A DNA stretch of 60,728 bases from Romeriopsis navalis LEGE 11480 (lineage in GTDB: Bacteria; Cyanobacteriota; Cyanobacteriia; Leptolyngbyales; Leptolyngbyaceae): contig NZ_JADEXQ010000025.1 of the NCBI RefSeq assembly GCF_015207035.1, positions 1 through 60,728 on the forward strand, read 5' to 3'. This document shows positions 19,768 to 30,222 of this stretch, piece after piece; positions within the stretch are counted from its first letter, which is position 1; each line of letters opens with the position of its first letter. Below the pieces are notes generated by a model. It saw nothing but the letters and a program-made list of their open reading frames with translations, ran no database searches and was not told the DNA's origin. The position numbers and the translations under genes are program-made.

Positions 19768-19860
19768 ATGAAATGATTATTTCATCTGCTGGAGCAACGA
19801 TAGTGAAAACGTTAATCAGTTTATAAAATAGTGCTAGACGGCTTCTGGAGGGGATTAGGG

Positions 19861-22800
19861 ATGGCAACAATGCAGCGATTAATCGGTTTGACGATCGGGC
19901 TTAGCCTCATCACTGCTGCGATGCCGATCGCCCCAATTCCTGCTGTTGTCGCCGCGACTCCGGCCCCCAGCATGCGGCTCAAATCACTCCTCGATCAAGC
20001 CGAGCGTTATCGCCAGCGGCAACAATTCAAACGAGCGATCACGATTTATCGCCAAGGACTACCATTACTGCCAAAAGCCTCGAACTGGAAGCTGAAAAGT
20101 CGCTTGCTATTTCGCCTTGGTAATAGTTATCGCCGTGACCAGCAGTATGGTCAAGCCATTCCCTATCTGAAGCAAGCACTGGACATTTATCAGGCAAATA
20201 ACCATCTTTTCTCAGAAGCCTATACCTTGCGATCGATCGGCCTGAGCTATCGCAGTGAAGGCAATTATGATGCCGCATTGAAATATCTGAAGCAAGCTCA
20301 GACTGCATTTTTTAAGCAAACCGATCGCTTTTGGCAACTCAATAGTCTTTACGATTTAGGGAATATCTACGCCCAACGTCAGGAGCACCATCTGACTGTC
20401 AGCACCTTTCAGCAGGCCCTTGCGATCAATCGCAGCGTCAAGCAGGTCAACTACCAGGGCGAACTCCTATACAAAATTGCCATTGCCCAACATCGTCTCA
20501 AACAATTTGATGCGGCCATTGCGAACTACAAAGCCAGTATTCCTATTACCCAATTCGATCGCTATAAAATCGGCGCACACTTTTACCTTGGCAAAATCTA
20601 CTACGATCGGGCGGAGTATCAGACGACGATTCGCTATTTAAACGAAGGACTTAAACTTGCGCGTCGGACCAAACATCAAGACAAACAGCTACAACTGCTC
20701 TACGACTTGGGCACCACCTACAATCGTCTCGGTAATCCCCAAAAAGCGGCCCCACTGCTCAGGAAATCACTCCAACTGGCCCAAACGCTCCAAGCTAAAG
20801 GCTATGAGCAAAGTAGTCTGCAAGCCTTAGGCAACATGCTCCGCCAGCGTGGACAATACGCCGAGTCGATCGCCTATACGACGCAATCCCTCCAACTCGC
20901 CCAGCAACTCCAACGTCCCAACGGTATCCAGGGCAGTCGCATCAGTCTTGGTTTGGCACATTATTATTTGGGCGACTATAAACAAGCTGAAAGGTACTAC
21001 CTCCAGGTGCTCCACGATGCTAAGGCGCAACAAAATCTGGCGATGGAAGGTCGGGTTCACGGCAATTTAGGATTGCTCTATCGCCAAACCAATAACCGCT
21101 CCAAAGCGCTCCAACATAGTCAACAGAGTCTCCGTATTGCGCGGCAGTTAAATGATTCTACGGAAGTGGCATCCACCTTACTTGATCTGGGCTTGCTCTA
21201 TGATCAGTTTGGTCAGATTGACCAAGCGATTACGCATTATTTAACGGCACTCGATATCGCCCAGACGATCGAACATAAGGTGCTCTCAGGACGGCTGTAC
21301 GGCAACTTAGGCATGATATATCGTCGTCAAGGGGATTTGGGCAAGGCGCAGCAATTTATGCGATCGAGTATCGCCATTGCACAGCAAACGGGTGATCGCC
21401 GCGAGCAGGGTGTGGGCCTCAGTAATTTAGGCTTAATCCTGCTGGATGCCAAGCAATATGCGGCGGCGGAACAGTCTCTGCGATCAAGCATTAGGCTTTG
21501 GGAACAACAGCGGGCTGAACTTAATCGCCATGATCAGTACAACACTGTTGATCGTCAAAAAATCACACTGTTTGAACGACAAGCCCATAGCTATCGCCAT
21601 CTCCAAATGGCTTTAGTGAAGCAGCATAAAGCGACTGCGGCGTTGGCCGTGGCGGAACAGGCGCGGACCCATGCGTTAGTTGATCTGATGGCGCGTAAGC
21701 AGTCCGGCTCTGCCGTGGCGCTCGGTGAACAACCCGACATTAATATCCAGCAACTCAAACAAATTGCCCGCGATCAACAAGCGACGATCGTCGAATATTC
21801 TCTGATCAGTCAAACGAATTTGCTTATCTGGGTGATTCAGCCGAATGGCCAAGTCAATCTGCGCCAAGTTAATCCCACCATCGCTGACCAAGGGGATTTA
21901 AAAACGATTACCCGTAATACGCGCAATGCAATCGGCGTCCGCAGTCGTCGCCAGCCGCGTCAGCCCAATCGTGGGAGCACATCAATTGCGTCCCCAACGC
22001 AATCACTCCACTCAATTTTGATTCAACCGATCGCGGATTTGTTGCCCCGCGATCCAGCGCAGCACGTCGTTTTTATTCCCCACCAGTCCCTGTTCACGGT
22101 TTCCTTCGCCGCGCTCAAAGATGCCCAAGGCAAATATCTCATCGATCAACATACAATTCGGACAGCGCCTTCAATTCAAGTTTTAGGACTGACACAAAGG
22201 TCGGCCAATCAAGGCTCATCATCCAGTGCGACTCGCAATCAGTCGCTATTTGAGCAAGCCCTGATCGTTGGTAATCCGCAGATGCCAACGATCGTCACCC
22301 GGAATAACCAAGGCGAATATCGTGAAACATTACAAAGTCTGCCCTACGCCGAAACTGAGGCAAAACAAATTGCCAAACTGATTAACAGTCAGCCCCTGAT
22401 CGGCGATCAAGCCACGAAAGACGTGGTGGTTCAGCGGATGCGCCAAGCCAAACTAATTCATCTTGCCACCCACGGGTTATTGGATGATTTTCAAGATCTG
22501 GGGATTCCGGGGGCAATCGCCCTGGCCCCGAATGGCACGGGCCAACCCAATGATGGCATCCTCACGACCGATGAACTGACTAATACGCAATTCCCCTTGC
22601 AGGCGGAGTTAGTCGTCCTTAGTGCTTGCGATACTGGTCAGGGGAATATTACAGGCGATGGGGTGATTGGCTTGTCACGATCGTTTCTCGCGGCGGGTGT
22701 CCCCAGTTTAGTTGTCTCACTGTGGGCCGTTGACGATCAATCTACTACGGTATTAATGACCGAGTTTTATCGTCAGTTGAAGACGACCCCGGATCGGGCG

Positions 22801-22890
22801 GCTGCCCTGCGCCAAGCTATGCTTAAAACCCGAGAAAAGTATCCTAATCCCTATGATTGGGCGGCTTTTAGCTTAGTGGGGCAGCCATAG
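19861..22890 (+). CDS. Secreted TPR-CHAT protein, copy 3
   Basis: A 1009-residue paralogue. The ATG at 19861 is chosen because it follows a GGAGG-like ribosome site and gives the same MA start and signal peptide (ending VVAA) as copies 1 and 2; an in-frame GTG at 19831 lies upstream of it. TPR repeats run to about residue 560 and the CHAT domain follows. The catalytic pair is His871 in HLATHGLLDD and Cys923 in LSACDTG. Spacing to copy 2 is about 90 bases, so the three may be co-transcribed. It is the last of the array and faces the convergent prfB gene. Confidence 0.9.
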   Translation: MATMQRLIGLTIGLSLITAAMPIAPIPAVVAATPAPSMRLKSLLDQAERYRQRQQFKRAITIYRQGLPLLPKASNWKLKSRLLFRLGNSYRRDQQYGQAIPYLKQALDIYQANNHLFSEAYTLRSIGLSYRSEGNYDAALKYLKQAQTAFFKQTDRFWQLNSLYDLGNIYAQRQEHHLTVSTFQQALAINRSVKQVNYQGELLYKIAIAQHRLKQFDAAIANYKASIPITQFDRYKIGAHFYLGKIYYDRAEYQTTIRYLNEGLKLARRTKHQDKQLQLLYDLGTTYNRLGNPQKAAPLLRKSLQLAQTLQAKGYEQSSLQALGNMLRQRGQYAESIAYTTQSLQLAQQLQRPNGIQGSRISLGLAHYYLGDYKQAERYYLQVLHDAKAQQNLAMEGRVHGNLGLLYRQTNNRSKALQHSQQSLRIARQLNDSTEVASTLLDLGLLYDQFGQIDQAITHYLTALDIAQTIEHKVLSGRLYGNLGMIYRRQGDLGKAQQFMRSSIAIAQQTGDRREQGVGLSNLGLILLDAKQYAAAEQSLRSSIRLWEQQRAELNRHDQYNTVDRQKITLFERQAHSYRHLQMALVKQHKATAALAVAEQARTHALVDLMARKQSGSAVALGEQPDINIQQLKQIARDQQATIVEYSLISQTNLLIWVIQPNGQVNLRQVNPTIADQGDLKTITRNTRNAIGVRSRRQPRQPNRGSTSIASPTQSLHSILIQPIADLLPRDPAQHVVFIPHQSLFTVSFAALKDAQGKYLIDQHTIRTAPSIQVLGLTQRSANQGSSSSATRNQSLFEQALIVGNPQMPTIVTRNNQGEYRETLQSLPYAETEAKQIAKLINSQPLIGDQATKDVVVQRMRQAKLIHLATHGLLDDFQDLGIPGAIALAPNGTGQPNDGILTTDELTNTQFPLQAELVVLSACDTGQGNITGDGVIGLSRSFLAAGVPSLVVSLWAVDDQSTTVLMTEFYRQLKTTPDRAAALRQAMLKTREKYPNPYDWAAFSLVGQP

Positions 22891-22932
22891 TCTGGTGCGT
22901 CAGTCACCGCTTAGCGAGGTTGCTAGCAGCGA

Positions 22933-24049
22933 CTATGATGCCTCGATCGCTTGATTTTCGTGACGCAGACAGGCTTCGATAAAGTCATTTAAGTCACCAT
23001 CCATGACGTCTTGGATGGCGGTGGTTTCGTGATTGCTGCGTAGATCTTTCACCATTTGATAGGGGTGAAAAACATAGTTGCGGATTTGTTTACCCCAGGC
23101 GGCCTCCACCATATCCCCGCGGATTTGGGCCACCTCTTGTAACTTTTGCTCTTGGGCAATCACCAGCAGTTTGGCTTTGAGCGTCGCGAGGCTTTTTTCG
23201 CGGTTTTGCTGTTGGCTGCGTTCTTCGGTACAGCGCACAGCAATGCCGGTTGGCAGATGGGTGACGCGCACGCCAGTTTCCACTTTGTTAACGTTTTGGC
23301 CGCCTTTGCCGCCCGATCGAAAAGTGTCGAAGCGCAGTTCCTTATCGGGAATTTCCAGCTGGACTTCGGTGTCGATAATTGGCATTACCTCTACCCCCGC
23401 AAAGCTGGTTTGACGCTTGTCGTTGGCGTTGAAGGGTGAGAGCCGGACGAGTCGGTGGGTGCCTTTTTCGACTTTGAGATAGCCGTAAGCGTAGCGACCT
23501 TCGATCTCCAAGGTGGCAGATTTGATGCCTGCTTCTTCACCCATTGAGATTTCGGCCATGCTGACTTTGAAACCTTGTTTTTCGGCCCAGCGTGTATACA
23601 TGCGCAGAATCATTTCGGCCCAGTCTTGCGCATCAGTACCACCGGCCCCAGCATTGATCGCCAAGCGTGCACCTTTGGTATCGTAGGGGCCGGAAAGTAA
23701 TTGTTGCAGTTCAAACTGATCAAGTTGTTTGGCCAGTTGGCTGGTCTTGTCTGTCGCTTCACTGAAGAAGGCTTCGTCGGGTTCCAGTTCTAGCAGCTCT
23801 AGCGCGGCTTTGGCATCGGATAGGAGTGTCTGCCAGCGATCGAGATTTTCGATGTGGGCTTTGTATTCGTTTAGTTCTTGCAGCGTGGCTTGGGCGCTGT
23901 CTTGGTTATCCCAGAAGTCGGGTTGGGAGGCAATTTGCTCAAGGTCGTCGATTTTGGCGTTGATGGCAGGTAGGTCAAAGATACTCCTGAGTTTTACCCA
24001 GGCGATCGGTGAGCTGTTCGGTGGCGCGTTTGAGGTCGGTTGTGTCCAT
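22933..24049 (-). CDS. prfB: Peptide chain release factor 2, with programmed +1 frameshift
   Basis: Release factor RF2, which terminates translation at UGA and UAA. It carries the stop-codon reading motif SPF (RLVRLSPFNAND) and the peptidyl-hydrolysis motif GGQ (SGGKGGQNVNK). The true gene starts at the ATG at 24049: 24 codons (MDTTDLKRATEQ...QEYL) run into an in-frame TGA at 23977-23975. A +1 slip at CTT-TGA-C continues the protein from 23976 to 22933 for a total of about 371 residues, the usual RF2 length. The long zero-shift frame reaching back to 24147 is an artefact: its first residues do not resemble RF2. It is downstream of asnS on the same strand. Confidence 0.95.
23974..23989 (-). 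promoter_or_regulatory. prfB programmed +1 frameshift site
   Basis: On the minus strand the sequence is CAGGAGTATCTTTGAC: an internal Shine-Dalgarno-like AGGAG, three bases, then the slippery CTT followed by TGA C. This is the classical autoregulatory RF2 element. When RF2 is scarce the ribosome pauses at UGA and shifts by +1. Confidence 0.93.
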
Positions 24050-24161
24050 AGATTAGGGGGCGCGGGATGCGCGTCCGTACGAGGGGGAAGAGGAGGTTTG
24101 CATCCCGCGCCCATAAGCGGGATGCAGGATGCGCTGAATTGCGGCATCTATTCTAGCGTGA

Positions 24162-25544
24162 TTAGAATTCGACGTTGAGTGGGGTGCGAGGGAAGGGAAT
24201 TACGTCACGGATATTAGTCATCCCGGTCATAAACTGGACGAGGCGCTCAAAGCCGAGGCCAAAGCCTGCGTGAGGGACGGTGCCATAACGCCGCAAGTCG
24301 AGGTACCACCAATAGGCTGCCGGGTCGAGGTGCGCCTCTTTTAATCGCCGTTCCAATACGTCAAGCCGCTCTTCCCGCTGAGAACCCCCAATAATTTCAC
24401 CGATTTTTGGAGCCAGCACATCCATTGCCGAGACGGTTTTTTCCCCGTCATCCAGGCGCATGTAGAAGGCTTTGATTTCCGTGGGGTAGTTGGTGACGAT
24501 CGTTGGTTTCTTGAACAGTTCTTCCGCTAAGTAGCGCTCATGCTCGGACTGCATATCCAAGCCCCATTCCACGGGGTATTCAAACTTTTTGTTGGACTTG
24601 ATCAGCAGGTCGATCGCTTCGGTGTAAGTCACCCGCGCAAATTCATTGTTGATGATATTTTCAGCGGTGTCTAAAACCGAATCATCAATCCGCTTGTTAA
24701 AAAATTCCATGTCATCCGGACATTTCTCCATCACGTACTTGAACACGTATTTGAGAAACGACTCGGCCAGATCCATATCCCCTTTGAGATCACAGAATGC
24801 CATCTCTGGCTCCACCATCCAAAACTCGGCAAGGTGACGGGAAGTATTGGAATTCTCGGCCCGGAAGGTTGGCCCAAAGGTATAGACATCACTAAAGGCC
24901 ATCGACATAATTTCGGCTTCCAGTTGCCCACTCACGGTCAGGTAAGTCGGCTTACCAAAGAAGTCCTGGGTGTAATCAACCTTGCCAGTTTGTTGGGGCA
25001 AGTTATCCAGGTCGAAACGGGTGACGGTAAACATCTCCCCGGCCCCTTCACAATCGCTGGCAGTGAGAATTGGGGTATGTACCCAAAGGAAGCCCCGCTC
25101 TTGGAAAAAGTCGTGAATGGCGGCAGAACAAGCATTACGCACTCGAAAGACGGCACTGAGGGTATTGGTGCGCGATCGCAAGTGACTGATGTCGCGCAGA
25201 AACTCGAAGGAGTGGCGTTTCTTTTGTAGCGGGTAGGTTTCCGGGTCGGATTCGCCATAAACCGTAAACGATTCTGCCTGCATTTCGATGCGTTGGCCTT
25301 TGCCGGGGGACGGCACCAGCTTGCCTGTCACTTCCAGCGAAGCCCCGGTACTGAGACGCTTGATTTCTGTTTCATAGTTCGCCAAATCGGCATTAATTAC
25401 GGCCTGTAAACCGTTCATCGACGAACCATCGGTGACTTCAACAAAGGTAAAGCTCTTTTGTTCGCGTTTCGTGCGCACCCAACCTTTGATAGTGACGATC
25501 GTGTCAGGTTGGCCGTTGCGGAGAATTTCGGCGATACGGGTCAT
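24162..25544 (-). CDS. asnS: Asparaginyl-tRNA synthetase
   Basis: A 460-residue class IIb aminoacyl-tRNA synthetase. The N-terminal OB-fold anticodon-binding domain (residues 15-110) includes [20 protein letters not shown]. The catalytic domain follows, with motif 2 around [20 protein letters not shown] and motif 3 near the C-terminus in [14 protein letters not shown]. The combination with NTSRHL and the ending RTP is typical of AsnRS rather than AspRS or LysRS. It charges tRNA-Asn in the cytoplasm. It begins with ATG at 25544 and is followed by prfB 113 bases downstream. Confidence 0.95.
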   Translation of the reverse strand: MTRIAEILRNGQPDTIVTIKGWVRTKREQKSFTFVEVTDGSSMNGLQAVINADLANYETEIKRLSTGASLEVTGKLVPSPGKGQRIEMQAESFTVYGESDPETYPLQKKRHSFEFLRDISHLRSRTNTLSAVFRVRNACSAAIHDFFQERGFLWVHTPILTASDCEGAGEMFTVTRFDLDNLPQQTGKVDYTQDFFGKPTYLTVSGQLEAEIMSMAFSDVYTFGPTFRAENSNTSRHLAEFWMVEPEMAFCDLKGDMDLAESFLKYVFKYVMEKCPDDMEFFNKRIDDSVLDTAENIINNEFARVTYTEAIDLLIKSNKKFEYPVEWGLDMQSEHERYLAEELFKKPTIVTNYPTEIKAFYMRLDDGEKTVSAMDVLAPKIGEIIGGSQREERLDVLERRLKEAHLDPAAYWWYLDLRRYGTVPHAGFGLGFERLVQFMTGMTNIRDVIPFPRTPLNVEF

Positions 25545-25605
25545 GAGAATCGGGGGCTGCTTAAGGTTTAGTGGCGTGTCGACGCTTAAGCAATTCTAAG
25601 AGAAT

Positions 25606-26007
25606 TTAACGCAGCTGACCGGGTTGATTTGGCTCGATTGCATTCGGCGTGGGTTTGTTCGCGACATAAAACGCCATGCCCCAGCCGATCGCCACGCCTA
25701 GACCGACAAACCGCACTGTCTGCCAAAAATACTGCTTCCAGCTATCCCAGGAAAATAGCTGACTTTCTAGACGCACTTCTAATTCATTGAGTTCGGTTTC
25801 AATTTTTTCGAGTTCGACCTTGAGTTCGGGGTTCGTGGCGATTTCCGCCTGCCGGTTTTGTAACTCCGTCTGCCGGGCTTGATCGCTCTGCACCTGGGCA
25901 TAGCGCTCCTTCAGTTTGACCACGTTCTGATCCAGATTTTGCAGCATCTGGTCGAAGCTGAGTTCTTCCGCAGACTCAGAATTCACATTGGCATCAGTGG
26001 CAGACAT
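25606..26007 (-). CDS. Small coiled-coil membrane protein, unknown function
   Basis: A 133-residue protein that I recognise only as a type common in cyanobacteria. Residues 1-18 are acidic and disordered. Residues 20-83 are predicted coiled coil, rich in Gln, Glu and Leu. A single membrane segment spans about residues 98-116 (FVGLGVAIGWGMAFYVA), followed by a short polar tail. The likely topology is a cytoplasmic coiled coil anchored to a membrane by its C-terminus. It lies upstream of asnS on the same strand with a 61-base gap and is divergent from the next small gene. Confidence 0.7.
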   Translation of the reverse strand: MSATDANVNSESAEELSFDQMLQNLDQNVVKLKERYAQVQSDQARQTELQNRQAEIATNPELKVELEKIETELNELEVRLESQLFSWDSWKQYFWQTVRFVGLGVAIGWGMAFYVANKPTPNAIEPNQPGQLR

Positions 26008-26156
26008 CGCTTAACTCCTGGAATTGCAGTCGCTCCCACCGGAAATTTGGGGCGGAGCACCGAAGTCCGTAGAAACGGACTAGGATGGTTAAAATCGCTC
26101 AAAACCATCAACGGTATTGTATTCGAGTATTCCCCATCCGCCGCAGGTATCCGCCA

Positions 26157-26438
26157 ATGTCTGACCACACTGTAACTGCCAAAAAACTGACCGATTATGA
26201 CGCCTTGGAATTGGCCCAAGCCCTGGCGGAAAAATCCCGCATCACGGAGAAAGACTGGCATCGGCTGATGGCTAACCGCCCCGCCCGGGCCCAGGAGCAG
26301 ATTGCCACTGCGTTAGTTTACTTGCTCAAAGACAATTCGGAAGAAGCGCGGTTGCGCTTGGAGCAGGCCGTTGGCTGGCTCAATCGCTCAGTATCGGCGG
26401 CCCCCTGCCCTACCCACGGTGAGAAGAAAAAAGCTTAG
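26157..26438 (+). CDS. Small conserved cyanobacterial protein, unknown function
   Basis: A 93-residue soluble protein starting at the ATG at 26157, which has an AGG ribosome site about ten bases upstream; an upstream in-frame start at 26085 would add an unlikely basic leader. The body is helical and charged (TDYDALELAQALAEKSRITEKDW ... ALVYLLKDNSEEARLRLEQAVGWL). It resembles a small family conserved in cyanobacteria, but I cannot give it a function. It is divergent from the coiled-coil membrane protein gene. Confidence 0.65.
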   Translation: MSDHTVTAKKLTDYDALELAQALAEKSRITEKDWHRLMANRPARAQEQIATALVYLLKDNSEEARLRLEQAVGWLNRSVSAAPCPTHGEKKKA

Positions 26439-26447
26439 TCTAGCCAT

Positions 26448-26621
26448 TTAGCGCAGGGTGAGGGCCGTGGCGATCGGTTGACTCAATAATGTCAGCAAGC
26501 AAGCCGAACCCGCTAGGAGTGCTAGATCCAATGATCGGTGTGACAGCCAAACCTGGCGCCGTGGCAGGGTGGCCACCTGGAGCAGCGATCGGGTAGGACG
26601 GCGGAGACGGTAGGGGATCAT
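26448..26621 (-). CDS. Possible small membrane protein (weak)
   Basis: A 57-residue frame from an ATG at 26621 (MIPYRLRRPTRS...) ending in a hydrophobic segment with the sequence LALLAGSACLLTLL. It can be extended to 80 residues upstream. The arrangement (basic N-terminus, terminal membrane helix) is protein-like, but there is no clear ribosome-binding site and no recognisable family. It may be spurious. Confidence 0.25.
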   Translation of the reverse strand: MIPYRLRRPTRSLLQVATLPRRQVWLSHRSLDLALLAGSACLLTLLSQPIATALTLR

Positions 26622-26878
26622 GCTAAAAAAACTCGCAAAATAAGCGGGGCAACTTGCCAATGCGCGAAATCGCCTTAGCCAAGGTAACAAAAATCAGGGT
26701 ACTTGGCACAGGATTTCGGCATTCAATCAGTTCTAACGATTGACCCAACCGAAATATGCAGTTGGGTCATTTTGAGTTTTCCCAAATCTGGTGCGAATCT
26801 GGCAGCGATGACGGCCCGTCCGCCGCGCGGCAGCGGGTTCGGTAATCCCGCCGCCCTCCAGCGATTCAAGCACCCGCC
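26622..26878. other. Intergenic region with a hairpin
   Basis: This stretch lies downstream of the ABC exporter gene. It holds a 9-bp hairpin (TGACCCAAC at 26741-26749 with GTTGGGTCA at 26761-26769) followed on the + strand by TTTTGAGTTTT, which looks like a weak terminator for + strand transcription. Nothing else is recognisable. Confidence 0.35.
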
Positions 26879-28657
26879 TTATGCCCCAACCACCTCACCG
26901 GACTGCACCCGCCATAACCCGGCATACACCCCATCACGCTGAATTAATTGTGCATGGGTCCCCGACTCGGCAATCTGACCCTGCTCAATCACATAAATGC
27001 AATGGGCATGGCGAATTGTGGAGAGGCGATGGGCGATCGCAATGGTGGTCCGATCCTGGGTGATTTGCCGTAGTGACGCCTGAATTGCCGCTTCTGTTTC
27101 GTTGTCCACCGCCGAAGTGGCTTCATCCAGAATCAACACAGCGGGGTCTTTCAAGACGGCCCGGGCGATCGCTAAGCGCTGCCGTTGACCCCCGGAAAGC
27201 TGCTGTCCACGCTCACCGACCAAGGTGTCATAGCCATAGGGTAGCGCCATGATAAATTCGTGGGCTTCCGCTGACTTGGCGGCTTGCACAATCTCCGCGC
27301 GGCCTGCCCCAAAGGTGCCATAGGTAATGTTATCGGCCACGGTTCCATGGAATAGGAAGACATCCTGACTGACCCAACCGATACACCGCCGCAAATCCCG
27401 CAGATCACAATCGCTAATATCGATGCCATCGAGCCGAATCTGACCCTGTTGCAGCTCATAAAACCGCAGCAGTAGCTTTACCAACGTGCTTTTTCCTGAC
27501 CCGGTGGTGCCGACAATCCCGATCGTCTTGCCCGCAGGCACTTGCAACGACAAATTATTCAGCGCCGTCGCCCGCCCGGCATAGGCAAATGTGACTTGAT
27601 CAAAGATCAATTCACCCCGCACCGAATGCTCGGGCAACAAACGCGTGCCCGATCGAATCGCAATCGGTGTATCTAATAAATTCAACACCCGGTTAATCGA
27701 AGCCATGGCCCGTTGATACATATCCATGGTCTGCCCGAGCCGGGTGAAGGGCCAGAGCAGACGTTGGATAATGAACACCATAAATCCGTAGGTTCCAACG
27801 GAAAGTGCCCCATTCGCAGCGGCCATCCCGCCTAAAAATAGCGTTGCGGTAAACCCGATTAAAATCACAAACCGAATTAACGGCACAAACGCAGCACTGA
27901 GCTGAATCGCCCGCCGATTACTTTGTTGGTAGGCATCGCTATCGTAGGCGACACGATCGCGCTCAAATCCTTCGGCGGTGAAGCTCTTAATCGTCGCAAT
28001 GCCCGATAGATTGTTGGCTAACCGCGCGTTTACCAAACTGGCTTTTTCACGCACATCGGCATAGCGGGGCGCGAGCCACCGCTGAAACACGATTGAGCCC
28101 CACAAAATAAAGGGAATTGGCAACATGGCCAACCAGGAAACCCCGGGCGCTAAGGCAATAAATGTCCCACCGACGAATAACACGGTTGTCGCAAACTGCA
28201 GCAGCTCATTTGCACCAGTATCGAGAAAGCGTTCTGATTGGTTAATGTCGTCATTCAGAATGGAGAGCAGTTGTCCTGTACTACGGGACTCGAAAAAGCC
28301 CAATTCTAATTCTTGTAAATGGCCATAGGCATCAATCCGCAGGTCATGTTGCATCGTCTGCGCCAGTTCGCGCCACAGCCGTCCATAGGCATATTCAAAC
28401 AGCGACTCCATGCCCCAAATCACCAAGGTCAGCAGCGATAAAATCACTAATTGTGCGGTGACATCGGGAAAGCCCCAGGCTGCGATCACCGAATTTTCCC
28501 GGGCCACCACTGTATCTACTGCCATTCCAATCAGGTAAGGCGGTGCCAGGTCGAAAATTTTATTCAACACTGAGCAAGCGGTTGCGGCCCAAAACCGTGT
28601 TCGATACACCCGCCCATAGCGCAACAACCGTTTGAGCGGATGAATCGACTTATCCAT
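26879..28657 (-). CDS. ABC exporter, fused permease and ATPase
   Basis: A 592-residue half-transporter of the MsbA/multidrug type. Six membrane helices occupy about residues 15-320 (type 1 exporter fold). The nucleotide-binding domain follows with Walker [10 protein letters not shown], the Q loop, the signature [14 protein letters not shown], Walker [13 protein letters not shown] and the H loop in AIAHRLST. It would work as a homodimer in the inner or plasma membrane and export lipids, drugs or peptides. The substrate cannot be told from sequence. It is monocistronic or followed by little else. Confidence 0.92.
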   Translation of the reverse strand: MDKSIHPLKRLLRYGRVYRTRFWAATACSVLNKIFDLAPPYLIGMAVDTVVARENSVIAAWGFPDVTAQLVILSLLTLVIWGMESLFEYAYGRLWRELAQTMQHDLRIDAYGHLQELELGFFESRSTGQLLSILNDDINQSERFLDTGANELLQFATTVLFVGGTFIALAPGVSWLAMLPIPFILWGSIVFQRWLAPRYADVREKASLVNARLANNLSGIATIKSFTAEGFERDRVAYDSDAYQQSNRRAIQLSAAFVPLIRFVILIGFTATLFLGGMAAANGALSVGTYGFMVFIIQRLLWPFTRLGQTMDMYQRAMASINRVLNLLDTPIAIRSGTRLLPEHSVRGELIFDQVTFAYAGRATALNNLSLQVPAGKTIGIVGTTGSGKSTLVKLLLRFYELQQGQIRLDGIDISDCDLRDLRRCIGWVSQDVFLFHGTVADNITYGTFGAGRAEIVQAAKSAEAHEFIMALPYGYDTLVGERGQQLSGGQRQRLAIARAVLKDPAVLILDEATSAVDNETEAAIQASLRQITQDRTTIAIAHRLSTIRHAHCIYVIEQGQIAESGTHAQLIQRDGVYAGLWRVQSGEVVGA

Positions 28658-28753
28658 AGCAGCACACCTAAAGTAAATACCCTTTCCAACCCGTGCCTTT
28701 CACCCTATAGGAATGTTGGGTGAAAGGCAGAAGCGACCATCTCCCCGCCGTGT

Positions 28754-29977
28754 TTAGGCCTCGTCCGGCATCGCCCCTGACGCCGCGGGTTCCGCGGATT
28801 GCGTATCCTCGGGATCTCCACCGGGGATAAAATCATCGACCGTATCGACAATTGCATCCACCCCATCGGCGAGCGACTCAAATGCTGGCATGAGCGGGGA
28901 CATAATGGGTGAACCCTTGGGCGATCGCAAAATCACCAGAGCACTCTTGAGCACCACCGCCGTCGGCACCGCCACAATCACGCCCAACAAGCCGCCAATT
29001 CTCGCCCCCGTCAGAATCGAAACAAAGACCCAGACTGGACTCAACCCCGTCACACTGCCTAAAACGCGGGGGGCGACTAAATTTTCAATTACCTGCTGCA
29101 CCAGCACCGACAAGGCCAAAACTTTCGCCCCCAGCCAAAAGTCGCGTAAAGCGACTAGCAGGGTGACTAAAACAATCCCAGTCACACCCCCAAAGGGCAC
29201 CAAGGCCATGGTGCCAACCGTTAAGCCAAATAACAATCCAAAGGGTACGCGCAGAATTACAAATAGCACCGTTAGGGCTGTCCCAATGCAGGTCGCTAGA
29301 ATTAACTGCCCCAGGAAGAAATTTTGAAAACTCAGGCGTAATGTCTGAGAAAATGGCTGCCGTAGTTTCTCGGGCAACCAGCCCGTGACACTTCCCCAGA
29401 CCTCATCGCCATGCTGCAACAGATAAAACGTCAGCACCAAGGTGATCAAAAAGTCCACCAAACTACTCACAGTCAGCAAGGCTAAATCAAAGACGCCCTG
29501 GGTAATCCCCTGGATTTGATTGCGTAGGCGATCGTTGACCTGCTCGGACAGCACATCGAGGTTAATGTCAAACCCCATGATGTCAAGCTGGTCATTCAGC
29601 GTCAGAATCTGCTTTTGCCCCGAGTCAATCCACTTTGGCAAACTGACAACGAGCTGCTGTGCCTGACTCAACGCCAACGGCACCAAGGTTAAGCCCAAGG
29701 CCAAAATCACCGACAATGCGAGCAAAAATACCACTAGAGAGGCTTGATTTCTGCCGGTTGGAGTGGCGCGATCGAGCACACTCACCGGATAGTTCAGCAG
29801 AAATGCCAGTAACGAGGCAGCAATTAAGACCACCAAGAGCGAGTGAAAATAATCAAAAATAACGGCCAATGCCCAAGCATTGATCACGATTAAGGGAAAC
29901 GCTAAACCGATGATCACGGTCCGCCCCATGGGGGAAACAGTGCCCCACCAGACCAGTAGTCGATTCGGATGCTGCAT
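28754..29977 (-). CDS. AI-2E family transporter (PerM-like)
   Basis: A 407-residue polytopic membrane protein from the ATG at 29977; a TTG seven codons upstream is an alternative. It has about eight hydrophobic segments and the family pattern of two N-terminal helices, a periplasmic or cytoplasmic amphipathic region, and a C-terminal block with PFGGVTGIVLVTLLVAL and the QQVIENLVAPRVLG motif. The AI-2E/PerM family includes a proposed AI-2 exporter and Na+/H+ antiporters, so the substrate is uncertain. The last 40 residues are an acidic disordered tail. Confidence 0.88.
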   Translation of the reverse strand: MQHPNRLLVWWGTVSPMGRTVIIGLAFPLIVINAWALAVIFDYFHSLLVVLIAASLLAFLLNYPVSVLDRATPTGRNQASLVVFLLALSVILALGLTLVPLALSQAQQLVVSLPKWIDSGQKQILTLNDQLDIMGFDINLDVLSEQVNDRLRNQIQGITQGVFDLALLTVSSLVDFLITLVLTFYLLQHGDEVWGSVTGWLPEKLRQPFSQTLRLSFQNFFLGQLILATCIGTALTVLFVILRVPFGLLFGLTVGTMALVPFGGVTGIVLVTLLVALRDFWLGAKVLALSVLVQQVIENLVAPRVLGSVTGLSPVWVFVSILTGARIGGLLGVIVAVPTAVVLKSALVILRSPKGSPIMSPLMPAFESLADGVDAIVDTVDDFIPGGDPEDTQSAEPAASGAMPDEA

Positions 29978-30222
29978 CGCGCTATGTGTGATGTCCAAAC
30001 AACGATTCTATTGAGTATACAAGACATCAACGTGCGCCGTCTGGATGGATTCTTTACAGGATTCTTACATCCGTGTTCCTGCTAGTGGCAATCACGCGGC
30101 GTATAGGTTAGATAAGAGTGGCTAAGCCGAGGGCAAAATTGACTTTTGTTCTGACGTTTGAGCCATCAGGGAAACGCAAACTACCGCGTTGTTTTACATC
30201 TACAGTTTAAGTGTTTAAAAAT

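Noticed and set aside
24050-24147. A 404-residue unshifted frame as the prfB start
   Set aside because: The classical frameshift site and the MDTTDLK start show the real N-terminus.
24834-25229. 131-codon + strand frame opposite asnS
   Set aside because: It is a shadow of the conserved synthetase gene.
26820-26850. tRNA T-arm-like GGTTCGGTAATCCC
   Set aside because: No acceptor or anticodon stem surrounds it.
28890-29327. 145-codon + strand frame opposite the AI-2E transporter gene
   Set aside because: It is low-complexity Thr/Pro/Lys-rich, as expected antisense to a membrane protein.
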